64,000 nt of DNA from CTSoil-075 sp042610375 (lineage in GTDB: Bacteria > Bacillota > Negativicutes > DSM-13327): contig NZ_JBGJZL010000006.1 of NCBI RefSeq assembly GCF_042610375.1, positions 248,001 through 312,000 of the forward strand, given 5' to 3'. The number at the start of each line of letters is the position of its first letter. Within the stretch, counting starts at the first letter, position 1. Shown here piece by piece: positions 36,292-45,533 of the stretch. A program made the translations under genes and the position numbers. The notes below the pieces were generated by a model, which was given only the letters and a program-made list of their open reading frames with translations, ran no database searches and was not told the origin of the DNA.

Positions 36292-37029
36292 CTAAGAATA
36301 TTTTACTTCTTGTAAATATAAGCCATGGGCTGGTGCTGTAATGCCAGCTTTTTTTCGTTGACGGCTCTCCAGTATGGTCTTAAAATCTTCAATGCGGCGG
36401 CATCCTAGACCAATCTCCACTAAGGTACCTGTTAGATTCCGTACCATATGGTACAAAAATCCTGTTCCCCAAAAAGAAAGTTCTAAGATATCATCATTGA
36501 ATTGACAATTAGCCTCCATAATCGTTCGTATAGGACTATTATTGGCGCTACCTGCTGCACGAAAAGCTGAGAAATCATGGGTTCCTACAACAAATTGTGA
36601 GGCCTGATGCATCGCTGCTGTATCCAATTTACGCGTAATATGCCAAGCATAATTGCGTAAAAATGGATTTGGCATATCATGTGGATAAATCTTATATACA
36701 TAGATCTTACTAATAGCACTATATTGAGCATGAAAATTCTCATTCACTTCTTCAGCCTTAGTAATGACAATATCATGGGGCAATAAACACCGGGAAGCGA
36801 TTACAATTCGATCAATTGGAATTGTACCATTCGTTTTAAAACTGACAACCTGCCCATAGGCATGTACTCCTGTATCAGTCCGGCCAGCACCATTCATCCT
36901 AAGTTCATGACCAAATAGTTTTGCCAGCCTTAGTTCCAATACTTGTTGTATGCCAATACCATTCATTTGACGTTGAAAACCATTATAAGCGGTGCCTTCA
37001 TATGAAATTGTTAGTTTAATAGTGCGCAT
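36292..37029 (-). CDS. truA: tRNA pseudouridine(38-40) synthase
   Basis: Isomerises uridines 38-40 in the anticodon arm. 245 residues from the ATG at 37029 (MRTIKLTISYEGTAYNGFQRQ region), which matches family N-termini; in-frame GTG/ATG codons up to 37047 would add six residues. Catalytic Asp is in GAGRTDTGVHAYG. Normally follows ecfT directly; here the helicase gene intervenes. Confidence 0.93.
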   Translation of the reverse strand: MRTIKLTISYEGTAYNGFQRQMNGIGIQQVLELRLAKLFGHELRMNGAGRTDTGVHAYGQVVSFKTNGTIPIDRIVIASRCLLPHDIVITKAEEVNENFHAQYSAISKIYVYKIYPHDMPNPFLRNYAWHITRKLDTAAMHQASQFVVGTHDFSAFRAAGSANNSPIRTIMEANCQFNDDILELSFWGTGFLYHMVRNLTGTLVEIGLGCRRIEDFKTILESRQRKKAGITAPAHGLYLQEVKYS

Positions 37030-37054
37030 CTTTATATACCTCATCACTGTTGTA

Positions 37055-39274
37055 TTATGTGTATTTTTTTAGAAGTGGCGTGATTGTACCACGATATACA
37101 ATATATAAATAATATAAAGCGCGAGATAAAGCAACATATAATAACTTATGATCAAAGCTATTCTCTTTAAACTCTTTATCGGAAGCATTGCCAATGATGA
37201 CACCATCAAATTCCAATCCTTTAGCCAAGGTAATGGGCAGTATGGAAATACCTCCTTGGTATGTAACTGTATCATTGGTAATCAAGTTGATATTACTTAT
37301 ATTAAAAGGTTCTCTCTTGAGAGTATGGTAAATAAGTAGACTTTCACGGTCTAATTTTGTAAGGATGCCAATGGACTTACATCCTAATTGTTGAAATTTT
37401 TCAATGGCCTCTACAATCGCTGAAATGTTCTCTTGTGTTGTAGTGACTTGCTCAAAAGTTGGTTGATGACCAATTTCATATACAGGTATCGCAGCTGAAT
37501 AGCCACTCGGCATCACACTGTTAAAACATTCTACAATTTCCCGCGCCGAACGATAACTATAGTTTACTTCTCGATAGATCGATTTTACATCAGCAAACAC
37601 ATCTTTCATCAATATCTGCCAGTTATCAATACTGCGATATGATGTAATGCCTTGTGACATATCACCCATGATGGTAAAAGAACTGTTGCGGGATAGCAGT
37701 CTCAATACTGTAAATTCTAAAGCATTTAAATCTTGAGCTTCATCCACTACAATATGCTCAAATCGTGTAATATGATGAAAACCATCAAGTAAATATTTAA
37801 GATAACAAAGAGGTGCTAAATCTTCTTTTTCTACCTTACCTTCACCTAAAATATCTAAGCAATACTCAGTAATGAACGTTAAATCATATTTTTTCTGTTT
37901 AACTACCTTGAATATGCTTTTATCGCGAAAAACTTCCATGTAGGCTAAAATTAAATCATTCGCAAGCCAATTTGTGAAGTGGCGTCCTAAAAAATCGGCT
38001 CCCTGTTTTTTATATTGCTCAAGTTTTTTATCAATCTCACCCTTGGATTTTCTTTGTCGCGCCTCGAGTACTTCTAAGAAATTTCGTACCCGAAATTTAA
38101 TATAGCCAATGAGTGTCTGAATTCGTTCATTATATGAAATAATAAGCTGATTACCTTCCATCACTTTTGCAATCTGTTCTTCTTTCGTAATGAGTAATTG
38201 ACCATCAAATAATTTAATCTCTTTTAGTTTTAAACAAAATTTTTCAGTCTTTTTAAATTGCCAAGCTTCAAGCACCTTGATAAACTCTAAGGAACCCTTT
38301 AATTTGGCAACAGCACTCAGCTGTTCTCTCCGCTGATCTTTATCTTTATTTTCAAGATATAATTGAGTTTTTTCATCTTTGTGAAGGATTAGCTCAGTTT
38401 GAGTCATCATTGTTACTAAATCTATAAATGTTGATTGACCAACATCATTGGCATCAATTTCCGGCAATAATTCACAAATATAATCAAGGAAAATTTTATT
38501 GGGGGCAATAACCATCATTTTTTGTGGATCTAATTTTTCATTATAAAGTAGATAAGACAATCGATGCAGGCCAATGGTACTTTTCCCTGATCCAGCAACA
38601 CCTTGAATGATAATCACTTGATTAAGAGTCTCACGAATAATTTTATTTTGCTCCGCCCTAATGGATGTAACGATATCTTTTAGTTTATTACTCGTTCCTT
38701 GTAGTAATCTCTCTGTCAAGAAAGGATCGGCAATGACTGCCTCATGCTGCCGTGCTACGATTTGATCCCAAATATAGTCATCGGATATTTTTTCTAAAAT
38801 CCCATTCGTAATCTTATATTGACGTTTTAGGTTGACATCGCCATGGTAATAGTACCTTCCTAATACATCATAACTAGCACGTCCATCTTGGCACTCATAA
38901 AAGATTGTTGCAACAGGGTCACGCCAGTCAAAAACTAAAATATCTTGAATACCGTTAATTTCTAACCGACTAATTTTAACCCTTCCGATATAGAAGCTTT
39001 CGTAGAGAGGGGTATCGTCTTCTCTGAAATCTACACGACCAAAATAGGGGCTGTCAACTGCCCCTTGAATGTCATATATTTTATCAATGTTGTCATTTTT
39101 CAGCATGGAATGTACATAGGAACTTACTTGATCTTTATATTCGAGTGACAAACGCATTTGCTGAACACGCTTCTCAATATCAATTTCTAACGAAGATACT
39201 ATTAATTTCATTTCATTAATAGTGTCATCCAAGTGCTGCTTTTCTAAGGCATAATCCGGATGCTCTTTAACCAT
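37055..39274 (-). CDS. helD: HelD-like superfamily 1 helicase (RNA polymerase recycling factor)
   Basis: 739-residue UvrD/Rep-like ATPase. An N-terminal coiled-coil arm (about 10-60) precedes Walker A GVAGSGKST (near 225-233), a long helical insertion, Walker B with VVDEAQDLN and the C-terminal motif VALSRAL. HelD inserts its arms into RNA polymerase and releases stalled enzyme, as shown in Bacillus and mycobacteria. The ATG at 39274 follows AGGAGG; the frame open to 39301 has no better site. It sits between ecfT and truA with 25-31 bp gaps, an unusual insertion into that operon. Confidence 0.85.
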   Translation of the reverse strand: MVKEHPDYALEKQHLDDTINEMKLIVSSLEIDIEKRVQQMRLSLEYKDQVSSYVHSMLKNDNIDKIYDIQGAVDSPYFGRVDFREDDTPLYESFYIGRVKISRLEINGIQDILVFDWRDPVATIFYECQDGRASYDVLGRYYYHGDVNLKRQYKITNGILEKISDDYIWDQIVARQHEAVIADPFLTERLLQGTSNKLKDIVTSIRAEQNKIIRETLNQVIIIQGVAGSGKSTIGLHRLSYLLYNEKLDPQKMMVIAPNKIFLDYICELLPEIDANDVGQSTFIDLVTMMTQTELILHKDEKTQLYLENKDKDQRREQLSAVAKLKGSLEFIKVLEAWQFKKTEKFCLKLKEIKLFDGQLLITKEEQIAKVMEGNQLIISYNERIQTLIGYIKFRVRNFLEVLEARQRKSKGEIDKKLEQYKKQGADFLGRHFTNWLANDLILAYMEVFRDKSIFKVVKQKKYDLTFITEYCLDILGEGKVEKEDLAPLCYLKYLLDGFHHITRFEHIVVDEAQDLNALEFTVLRLLSRNSSFTIMGDMSQGITSYRSIDNWQILMKDVFADVKSIYREVNYSYRSAREIVECFNSVMPSGYSAAIPVYEIGHQPTFEQVTTTQENISAIVEAIEKFQQLGCKSIGILTKLDRESLLIYHTLKREPFNISNINLITNDTVTYQGGISILPITLAKGLEFDGVIIGNASDKEFKENSFDHKLLYVALSRALYYLYIVYRGTITPLLKKYT

Positions 39275-39305
39275 AATAACCTCCTGAATCTCTATCTCCA
39301 ATATT

Positions 39306-40109
39306 CTATTTTACAGATATGCGAAATAAAATCAATACTCCGAGTAAGAGTACTAAAATGCCATATGCCGCCCAATCACGGCTTGTAATTTTCAGCTGTT
39401 TCATACGAGTACGGTGATCACCGCCTCGATAACATCTAGCTTCCATGGCTGTTGCTAATTCATCAGCACGACGAAAAGCACTAATAAATAAAGGTACTAA
39501 CAAGGGTATCATATTACGTGCACGCCGCAATAAATTTCCTGATGTGAAATCAGCCCCACGTGCCATTTGCGCTTTCATAATTCGATCAGTTTCTTCCAAT
39601 AAGGTAGGAATAAACCGAAGAGCAATCGTCATCATCATAGCTAATTCATGGACAGGCATCCCAAGTTTTTTAAATGGTTTGAGCAACCTTTCAATTCCAT
39701 CGGTCAGAGCAACAGGTGAGGTAGTAAAAGTCAATAAAGAAGAAGTGGTAATCAAAAAGACTAATCGAAATGACATGAGCAGACCTTGTCGTAGCCCTTC
39801 CTGCGTTACCGCCAAGGGGCCAAAAACATACATAACAGTCCCAGGAGTAGTGAAAACATGAATCAACAGCGTCAAAATAATAATAATCCATAATGGCTTT
39901 AAAGATCTTAAAATCATCATCAAAGGTATACCCGCTAATGCGATAATCATACTCACAAAAACAGCTGCAATTGAATAAGACTGATAATTTTCTGCTAAAA
40001 AAATACTACTAATTAATAATAAGGTACTTATTATTTTAGTGCGCGGATCTAAGTGATGTATAACAGAATTTCCAGGAAAATATTGTCCAAGCATAATATC
40101 TGCAAGCAT
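39306..40109 (-). CDS. ecfT: ECF transporter transmembrane component
   Basis: Couples the two ATPases to exchangeable vitamin-binding S components. 267 residues with about six helices. The coupling-helix motifs ARG (within AQMARGADFTSG) and EARCYRGG are intact. Directly follows ecfA2 by two bases. No S-component gene is in the window, so this is a shared group II module. Confidence 0.93.
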   Translation of the reverse strand: MLADIMLGQYFPGNSVIHHLDPRTKIISTLLLISSIFLAENYQSYSIAAVFVSMIIALAGIPLMMILRSLKPLWIIIILTLLIHVFTTPGTVMYVFGPLAVTQEGLRQGLLMSFRLVFLITTSSLLTFTTSPVALTDGIERLLKPFKKLGMPVHELAMMMTIALRFIPTLLEETDRIMKAQMARGADFTSGNLLRRARNMIPLLVPLFISAFRRADELATAMEARCYRGGDHRTRMKQLKITSRDWAAYGILVLLLGVLILFRISVK

Positions 40110-40111
40110 TT

Positions 40112-40969
40112 CTAAAGCCCCCTTACGACTGTAAGCACACTGTCGACAGCAGCATCCATGGCTACTACGGTATGATCAACAGCTAAGCCATGTTGATTCA
40201 AACGATTCATGAGAACCGTAAGCGGCGGTACATCAACGCCTGCTTCTTTGAGCTGTACCTGGGAATCACGAAAAATATCCGTTGGTGAGCCATCTAAACT
40301 AATTTCCCCACCATTCATGACGAGCAGTCGATTGGCCATACGCGCTATATCTTCCATATTATGCGATACTAACACTACTGTAATACCAGTACTCTGATAC
40401 ATTTTAATAATCTGACTAAATATTTCATCACGCCCACGAGGATCAAGGCCAGCAGAAGGTTCATCCAATATTAAATAAGTAGGTTCTAAAGCAATCACTC
40501 CAGCAATAGCCACTCGTCGCATTTGCCCACCACTGAGTTGAAAAGGAGTCCGTTTCGCAAACTGGTTATAATCAAGACCGACAAAATCCATCGCTTTTTT
40601 GACTCGACGGTCAACTTCTGCTTCGTCAATGCCAATATTACGAGGGCCAAAAGCGATATCATCATACACTGTTTCTTCAAATAATTGGTGTTCGGGATAT
40701 TGAAATACCATACCGACCTTACGCTTAGCAAGACGTGCTGCATCACCTTTATGATTAATATTTTCCCCTTCTACAGTGATGCTCCCTGTTGTTGGTTTCA
40801 ATAGACCATTTAAATGTTGTAATAAGGTGGATTTACCAGATCCCGTATGGCCAATAATGCCAAGAAATTCTCCAGGCCTTATTTCAAGATTAATATTTTT
40901 AATTGCTGATTTTTCATAAGGCGTCTTTGCCATATATGTATATGTAACATCTTTTAAAATTATGGACAT
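40112..40969 (-). CDS. ecfA2: ECF transporter ATPase 2
   Basis: 285 residues. Walker A IIGHTGSGKSTLLQ, Q-loop FQYPEHQLFEETVY, signature LSGGQMRRVAIAGVIA, Walker B YLILDEPSAGLD and switch His in LVSHNMEDIA. Its start overlaps the ecfA1 end by ten bases, typical of this pair. Confidence 0.94.
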   Translation of the reverse strand: MSIILKDVTYTYMAKTPYEKSAIKNINLEIRPGEFLGIIGHTGSGKSTLLQHLNGLLKPTTGSITVEGENINHKGDAARLAKRKVGMVFQYPEHQLFEETVYDDIAFGPRNIGIDEAEVDRRVKKAMDFVGLDYNQFAKRTPFQLSGGQMRRVAIAGVIALEPTYLILDEPSAGLDPRGRDEIFSQIIKMYQSTGITVVLVSHNMEDIARMANRLLVMNGGEISLDGSPTDIFRDSQVQLKEAGVDVPPLTVLMNRLNQHGLAVDHTVVAMDAAVDSVLTVVRGL

Positions 40970-41793
40970 ATCGCCACCACCAGTTCTTCATCAGTAATAA
41001 TTCCCTCTGGTATCTTTAAATTATGTTCACGCAAACGATATGCCATTTCGGCGGCTACGGGTACATCAAGTCCTAATTCTTTTAAGTAAGTGACTTGGCT
41101 GAAGATTGCAGCTGGTGAACCTTCCATCACGACTTTACCTTGGTTCATGACAACAACACGATCAGCAACAACGGCCTCTTCCATAAAGTGAGTAATATAA
41201 ACGATCGTTATCTTCTTTTCTTGATGCAGTTGGCATACAGTAGATAAAACTTCCTGCCGCCCCTTAGGATCTAACATAGCTGTCGGTTCATCTAAAACCA
41301 AACAATTAGAATGCATCGCTAATACACCTGCAATTGCTATCCGCTGCTTTTGACCGCCAGATAATAAATGGGGGCTATGGTGACGATAATCTTCCATTCC
41401 GACTACTTTTAATGCGGCATCAACTCTTTTTCGAATTTCTCCTGCTTCTACGCCGAGATTTTCTGGACCAAAAGCAACATCTTCTTCTACGACTGTGGCA
41501 ACAATTTGATTGTCAGGATTTTGAAATACCATACCAACTTTGTGCCTAACATCCCAAATATTATTATGATCAGTTGTATCAAGATTATCGATTAAACATT
41601 GACCGCTACTCGGTACTAATAAGGCATTTAAATGTTTTGCTAGGGTTGATTTTCCAGAACCATTTGTACCAATAATGGCGACAAACTCACCACTATCGAT
41701 GGATAGATTTATATGATCAAGTGCCGATACTTGACTACCATCATGGGCAGTATAATTATGGCACATATCTTTCACAACAATAAACTTTTCCAT
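40960..41793 (-). CDS. ecfA1: ECF transporter ATPase 1
   Basis: 277 residues. Walker A IIGTNGSGKSTLAKHL, Q-loop FQNPDNQIVATVVEEDV, signature LSGGQKQRIAIAGVLA, Walker B CLVLDEPTAMLDPKGR and switch ITHFMEEA. Follows rplQ after a terminator-like hairpin, as in most Firmicutes. The gene order rplQ-ecfA1-ecfA2-ecfT is standard. Confidence 0.94.
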   Translation of the reverse strand: MEKFIVVKDMCHNYTAHDGSQVSALDHINLSIDSGEFVAIIGTNGSGKSTLAKHLNALLVPSSGQCLIDNLDTTDHNNIWDVRHKVGMVFQNPDNQIVATVVEEDVAFGPENLGVEAGEIRKRVDAALKVVGMEDYRHHSPHLLSGGQKQRIAIAGVLAMHSNCLVLDEPTAMLDPKGRQEVLSTVCQLHQEKKITIVYITHFMEEAVVADRVVVMNQGKVVMEGSPAAIFSQVTYLKELGLDVPVAAEMAYRLREHNLKIPEGIITDEELVVAICP

Positions 41794-41843
41794 ATAGTTA
41801 CCCCTTTTTTATCTCTTACGATAAAATAGCCTTTATTAGAAAT

Positions 41844-41869
41844 AACGGCGACCCGTACAGGTCGCCGTT
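41844..41869 (-). terminator. Terminator after rplQ
   Basis: AACGGCGACC...GGTCGCCGTT (ten pairs) followed by ATTTCTAAT on the minus strand; ends the long ribosomal-protein transcript, perhaps partially. A weaker GC-rich repeat lies at 41890-41927. Confidence 0.75.
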
Positions 41870-41940
41870 TCCCTATATACCACAATAACCAGGCAACTAG
41901 GCCAAGTTATAGCCCTTGTCACCTGGCCCAATTGTAAGAT

Positions 41941-42279
41941 TTAGACCAACTCTAATATTACCATTGGTGCAGCATCTCCACGACGCGGTCCCAATTTCAT
42001 AATACGAGTATAGCCACCTTGACGATCAGCATATTTAGGAGCAATTGTTTCAAACAATTTTGTAACTACTTCTTCAGCCATGAGGTATGATAACACTTGG
42101 CGACGAGCATGCAGATCGCCTCGCTTAGCTAATGTAATCAATTTTTCGGCAAGACCGTTGATTTCTTTAGCTTTTGCTTCTGTTGTTTCAATACGCTCGT
42201 ATGCAAAGAAGGAAGTTAAAATGCTGCGGAACAACGCTTTACGCGCACTAGAGTCCCGTCCTAACTTTCTATAGCCCAT
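41941..42279 (-). CDS. rplQ: Large-subunit ribosomal protein bL17
   Basis: 112 residues. Starts MGYRKLGRDSSARKALFRS and ends GAAPMVILELV-like (DAAPMVILELV). The TKLFETIAPKYADRQGGYTRI segment is conserved. Last gene of the alpha operon, 14 bp after rpoA. Confidence 0.96.
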   Translation of the reverse strand: MGYRKLGRDSSARKALFRSILTSFFAYERIETTEAKAKEINGLAEKLITLAKRGDLHARRQVLSYLMAEEVVTKLFETIAPKYADRQGGYTRIMKLGPRRGDAAPMVILELV

Positions 42280-42293
42280 TTTCTTCCCTCCCC

Positions 42294-43253
42294 CTACTCT
42301 TCATCTTCACTAAGCCCAAGGCCTAATTCGATTAGTTTTTTCTTTACTTCTTCCATTGATTTACGACCAAGGTTACGCACCTTCATCATATCATCTTCAG
42401 ATTTTTGTACCAAATCAGATACATTATTGATTCCAGCACGTTTCAAACAATTATAAGAACGAACGGAAAGATCTAAATCTTCAATCGTCATATCTAATGT
42501 CTTAGCGTTACTATCTTCAACGACTTCGGTAAATGTTCCATCAGTAACTTCTTCTTCAGGGAGAATGCCAGCCAAATTCTGAAACAGTTTTAAATGAGCC
42601 ACCATAATGCTGGCTGATTTACTAACAGCTTCTTCTGGGCGCAAACTACCATCAGTCCATACTTCCAGAGTTAATTTATCGTAATCTGTGACGTTCCCGA
42701 CACGAGTATCCGTAATCTGATAGTTAACTCTCTGAATTGGCGAGAAAATAGAATCGATCGGAATAATACCAATCACGTGATCAGGTTTTTTGTTCTTATC
42801 TGCAGGAACATAGCCCCGACCACGTTCTACGGTTAATTCCATTTTTAGTGAACCACTAGCATCAACAGTTGCTAGATGCAATTCTGGATTAAGAATCTCT
42901 ACATCTGGATCAGCAATAATATCGCCTGCAGTAACTTCACCTTCAGTAAGAGCTTCAATCCTTAGAATTTTAGGTTCATCAGTGTGCATTTTTAAACACA
43001 ATGTTTTTAAATTCAAGATAATGTCGGTAACGTCTTCCCGAACACCAGGAATTGTGGAAAATTCATGAAGAACACCATCAATTTTGACAGATGTAATTGC
43101 TGCTCCCGTAAGGGAAGACAACAAGATCCGACGCAAACTGTTACCTAGAGTTGTACCATAACCACGATCAAGAGGCTCACATACAAACTTTCCATAACGG
43201 TTATTTTCACTTATCTCCACTATCTCAATCTTCGGTTTTTCGATTTCGATCAT
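42294..43253 (-). CDS. rpoA: RNA polymerase alpha subunit
   Basis: 319 residues. N-terminal dimerisation/assembly domain (GYGTTLGNSLRRILLSSL) and C-terminal DNA/activator-binding domain (LDLSVRSYNCLKRAGI, LVQKSEDDMMKVRNLGRKS) are complete. About 90 bp separate it from rpsD, a gap without obvious terminator. Confidence 0.97.
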   Translation of the reverse strand: MIEIEKPKIEIVEISENNRYGKFVCEPLDRGYGTTLGNSLRRILLSSLTGAAITSVKIDGVLHEFSTIPGVREDVTDIILNLKTLCLKMHTDEPKILRIEALTEGEVTAGDIIADPDVEILNPELHLATVDASGSLKMELTVERGRGYVPADKNKKPDHVIGIIPIDSIFSPIQRVNYQITDTRVGNVTDYDKLTLEVWTDGSLRPEEAVSKSASIMVAHLKLFQNLAGILPEEEVTDGTFTEVVEDSNAKTLDMTIEDLDLSVRSYNCLKRAGINNVSDLVQKSEDDMMKVRNLGRKSMEEVKKKLIELGLGLSEDEE

Positions 43254-43346
43254 CTGGAAAAACCCTCCTCTTTACGCACTATTACGTTACGCCATACCCA
43301 CGGCCGAGGGCATAAATTAGGATTAAATGTTAAAAACATACATTGA

Positions 43347-43982
43347 TTATCTGGAGTACAATTCAACAATAAAGTGTTCTTGGACTGGAGTATCAATTTC
43401 CTCACGGGTGGGGTAGCGCAATACTTTACCACTCATCATTTCTTCAGCTGATCTTTCCAACCAAGCTGGTAGTGTTTTATTAGCAAAGTTTTCAGCAACT
43501 TCTTTAATAAGTGGTGATTCTTTGCTTGTTTCACGTACCGAGATCACATCATCAGCTTTCAGCAAGTAAGATGGAATATCGACGCGTTTACCATTCACAA
43601 GAAAATGTCTATGACGAACCAATTGTCTAGCTTGCATACGGCTTGCTGCAAAACCAAGACGGAACACCACATTATCTAATCTTCTTTCTAACAATACTAG
43701 TAAGTTTTCACCAGTAATGCCTTTTTGACGATCAGCTTTACCAAAATAGCCACGGAATTGGCCTTCTAAAATGCCATAAACGCGACGTGTTTTTTGTTTT
43801 TCTCTCAGCTGAACACCATATTCGGAAACTTTTTTACGAGTTTGTCCTTGACCATGTTGACCAGGAGCAAAAGCACGTTTAGCGAATGCACACTTATCAG
43901 TATAGCATCTTTCGCCTTTAAGATATAATTTTACGCCTTCACGACGACATAATCGACAAACAGGTCCTGTATATTTAGCCAT
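43347..43982 (-). CDS. rpsD: Small-subunit ribosomal protein uS4, zinc form
   Basis: 211 residues. N-terminal Cys cluster CRLCRREG...GERCYTDKC shows the zinc-binding (C+) paralogue. The S4 RNA-binding domain includes RLDNVVFRLGFAASRMQARQLV and VNGKRVDIPSYLL. 16S-binding assembly initiator. Placed between rpsK and rpoA as in many clostridia. Confidence 0.97.
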   Translation of the reverse strand: MAKYTGPVCRLCRREGVKLYLKGERCYTDKCAFAKRAFAPGQHGQGQTRKKVSEYGVQLREKQKTRRVYGILEGQFRGYFGKADRQKGITGENLLVLLERRLDNVVFRLGFAASRMQARQLVRHRHFLVNGKRVDIPSYLLKADDVISVRETSKESPLIKEVAENFANKTLPAWLERSAEEMMSGKVLRYPTREEIDTPVQEHFIVELYSR

Positions 43983-44008
43983 GTATATTTAACACCTCCC
44001 GAAACTTT

Positions 44009-44401
44009 TTATACTCTTCTACGCTTAGGTGGGCGACATCCATTATGAGGTACTGGTGTGCAATCTTTAATGGAACTTACTTCCAAACCAGATGCTTGCA
44101 GTGATCTAATGGCTGCTTCCCGGCCTGAGCCTGGTCCTTTTACAAATACTTCAACATGCTTAAGGCCATGTTCCATTGCTGCTTTAGCAGCTGTTTCTGC
44201 AGCCATTTGTGCAGCAAATGGAGTACTCTTACGAGAACCTCTGAAACCAAGTCCACCAGCACTCGCCCATGAAAGCGCATTACCTTTTGTATCGGTAATT
44301 GTCACGATCGTATTATTAAAAGTAGAACGAATATGAGCTTGACCATATTCAATATTTTTGCGTTCTTTTCTTTTAGGTCTAATAACTTTCTTAGCAACCA
44401 A
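44009..44401 (-). CDS. rpsK: Small-subunit ribosomal protein uS11
   Basis: 130 residues. IRSTFNNTIVTITDTKGNAL, GPGSGREAAIRSLQASGLEV and the C-terminal DCTPVPHNGCRPPKRRRV are diagnostic; the Asn-Gly near the C-terminus is the isoaspartate site known in E. coli. TTG start at 44401 with AGGAGGG upstream. Confidence 0.97.
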   Translation of the reverse strand: MVAKKVIRPKRKERKNIEYGQAHIRSTFNNTIVTITDTKGNALSWASAGGLGFRGSRKSTPFAAQMAAETAAKAAMEHGLKHVEVFVKGPGSGREAAIRSLQASGLEVSSIKDCTPVPHNGCRPPKRRRV

Positions 44402-44418
44402 TCTTTATCCCTCCTCTA

Positions 44419-44790
44419 CTATTTCTTTTTCTTCGCCCCAACGGTTCTCTTAGGACCTTTGCGAGTCCGAGCATTCGTTTTAGTACGTTGTCCGCGTACA
44501 GGAAGACCCATACGATGACGTTTACCACGATAGCAACCGATTTCGATCAGGCGTTTAATGTTGAGTGACTGTTCACGACGTAAATCGCCTTCCACTCTAT
44601 AGCCTTTATCAATTGTCTCACGTAGTTTTACTACCTCTTCTTCAGTTAAATCACGAGTGCGTGTATCAGGACTAATCCCAGTAGCAGCGATGATTTCTTT
44701 GGAAGTCGTAAGACCAATACCAAAAATATATGTTAAAGCGATTTCAATTCTTTTATCACGTGGTAAATCTACTCCGGCAATACGTGCCAT
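44419..44790 (-). CDS. rpsM: Small-subunit ribosomal protein uS13
   Basis: 123 residues. MARIAGVDLPRDKRIEIALTY, the helix-turn IKRLIEIGCYRGKRHRMGLP and the basic tail RKGPKRTVGAKKKK are typical. Contacts uL5 across the subunit interface and the P-site tRNA. 14 bp after rpmJ. Confidence 0.97.
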   Translation of the reverse strand: MARIAGVDLPRDKRIEIALTYIFGIGLTTSKEIIAATGISPDTRTRDLTEEEVVKLRETIDKGYRVEGDLRREQSLNIKRLIEIGCYRGKRHRMGLPVRGQRTKTNARTRKGPKRTVGAKKKK

Positions 44791-44804
44791 GTATAGTACA
44801 CCTC

Positions 44805-44918
44805 CTATCCTTGCTTTTGTTTATGTTTAGGATTTTCGCAAATCACCATTACATGTCCATTGCGTTTGATTACCTTACATTTTTCACAAATGGTCTTGAC
44901 CGACGCTCTTACTTTCAT
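44805..44918 (-). CDS. rpmJ: Large-subunit ribosomal protein bL36
   Basis: 37 residues, MKVRASVKTICEKCKVIKRN then GHVMVICENPKHKQKQG, complete. The Cys/His cluster (C-x2-C...C...H) binds zinc. ATG at 44918 follows AGGAGG. Between infA and rpsM, the standard position. Confidence 0.96.
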   Translation of the reverse strand: MKVRASVKTICEKCKVIKRNGHVMVICENPKHKQKQG

Positions 44919-44996
44919 TTGCCAGTCCTCCTTTTCATATATTCACGAACTCGCGCAATCAATATTATATCGAAAGCCAACTTTCTTACGAATCCG

Positions 44997-45215
44997 CTAT
45001 TTGAAACGGTAGGTAATGCGGCCACGCTTTAAGTCATAAGGCGTAAGTTCTACAGTGACTTTATCCCCAGGCAAAATCCGGATAAAGTTCATGCGGATCT
45101 TACCTGATACATGCGCCAGTACGACATGCTCATTTTCCAGTTTGACCTGGAACATGGCATTAGGCAAGGCTTCAAGAACCGTACCTTCAACCTCAATTGC
45201 ATCTTGTTTGGACAC
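44997..45215 (-). CDS. infA: Translation initiation factor IF-1
   Basis: 72 residues, one OB-fold: DAIEVEGTVLEALPNAMFQV and HVSGKIRMNFIRILPGDKV. Binds the 30S A site during initiation. GTG start at 45215 with AGGAGG eight bases upstream. Confidence 0.97.
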   Translation of the reverse strand: MSKQDAIEVEGTVLEALPNAMFQVKLENEHVVLAHVSGKIRMNFIRILPGDKVTVELTPYDLKRGRITYRFK

Positions 45216-45239
45216 GAGATATCCCTCCTAGTCCGCTTA

Positions 45240-45521
45240 TCACAGATTATCTGGTTTGTATAAAACCTTAATGGCTTGGCGGATTTCTTCATCCGTAATT
45301 TTCATACCAGATTGAAGTTTTTCCGCCACACCTTGGGCAATAGATTTAAGAACATTAACATGTCGGATATTTTTCTGTTTAGGATTTTTAATTTTTCTCT
45401 CTCTACCGTTTACCAGTAAAAGATACTGATTTTTAATCCCTACCACCAGATAAATACTTGCTTGATCACGTCCGGCATTGCTTGTAACAAGTTGGCCAAT
45501 TGATATATTCATTACTGACAC
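45240..45521 (-). CDS. KOW-domain RNA-binding protein
   Basis: 93 residues. An N-terminal KOW-type beta barrel (IGQLVTSNAGRDQASIYLVV) is followed by KNPKQKNIRHVNVLKSIAQG and a short helical tail. Small KOW proteins resembling archaeal/eukaryotic L14e are common between map and infA in Negativicutes and clostridia; their exact ribosomal role is not established. GTG at 45521 follows AGGAGG. Tightly spaced between map and infA. Confidence 0.8.
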   Translation of the reverse strand: MSVMNISIGQLVTSNAGRDQASIYLVVGIKNQYLLLVNGRERKIKNPKQKNIRHVNVLKSIAQGVAEKLQSGMKITDEEIRQAIKVLYKPDNL

Positions 45522-45533
45522 CAGAGCTGCCTC

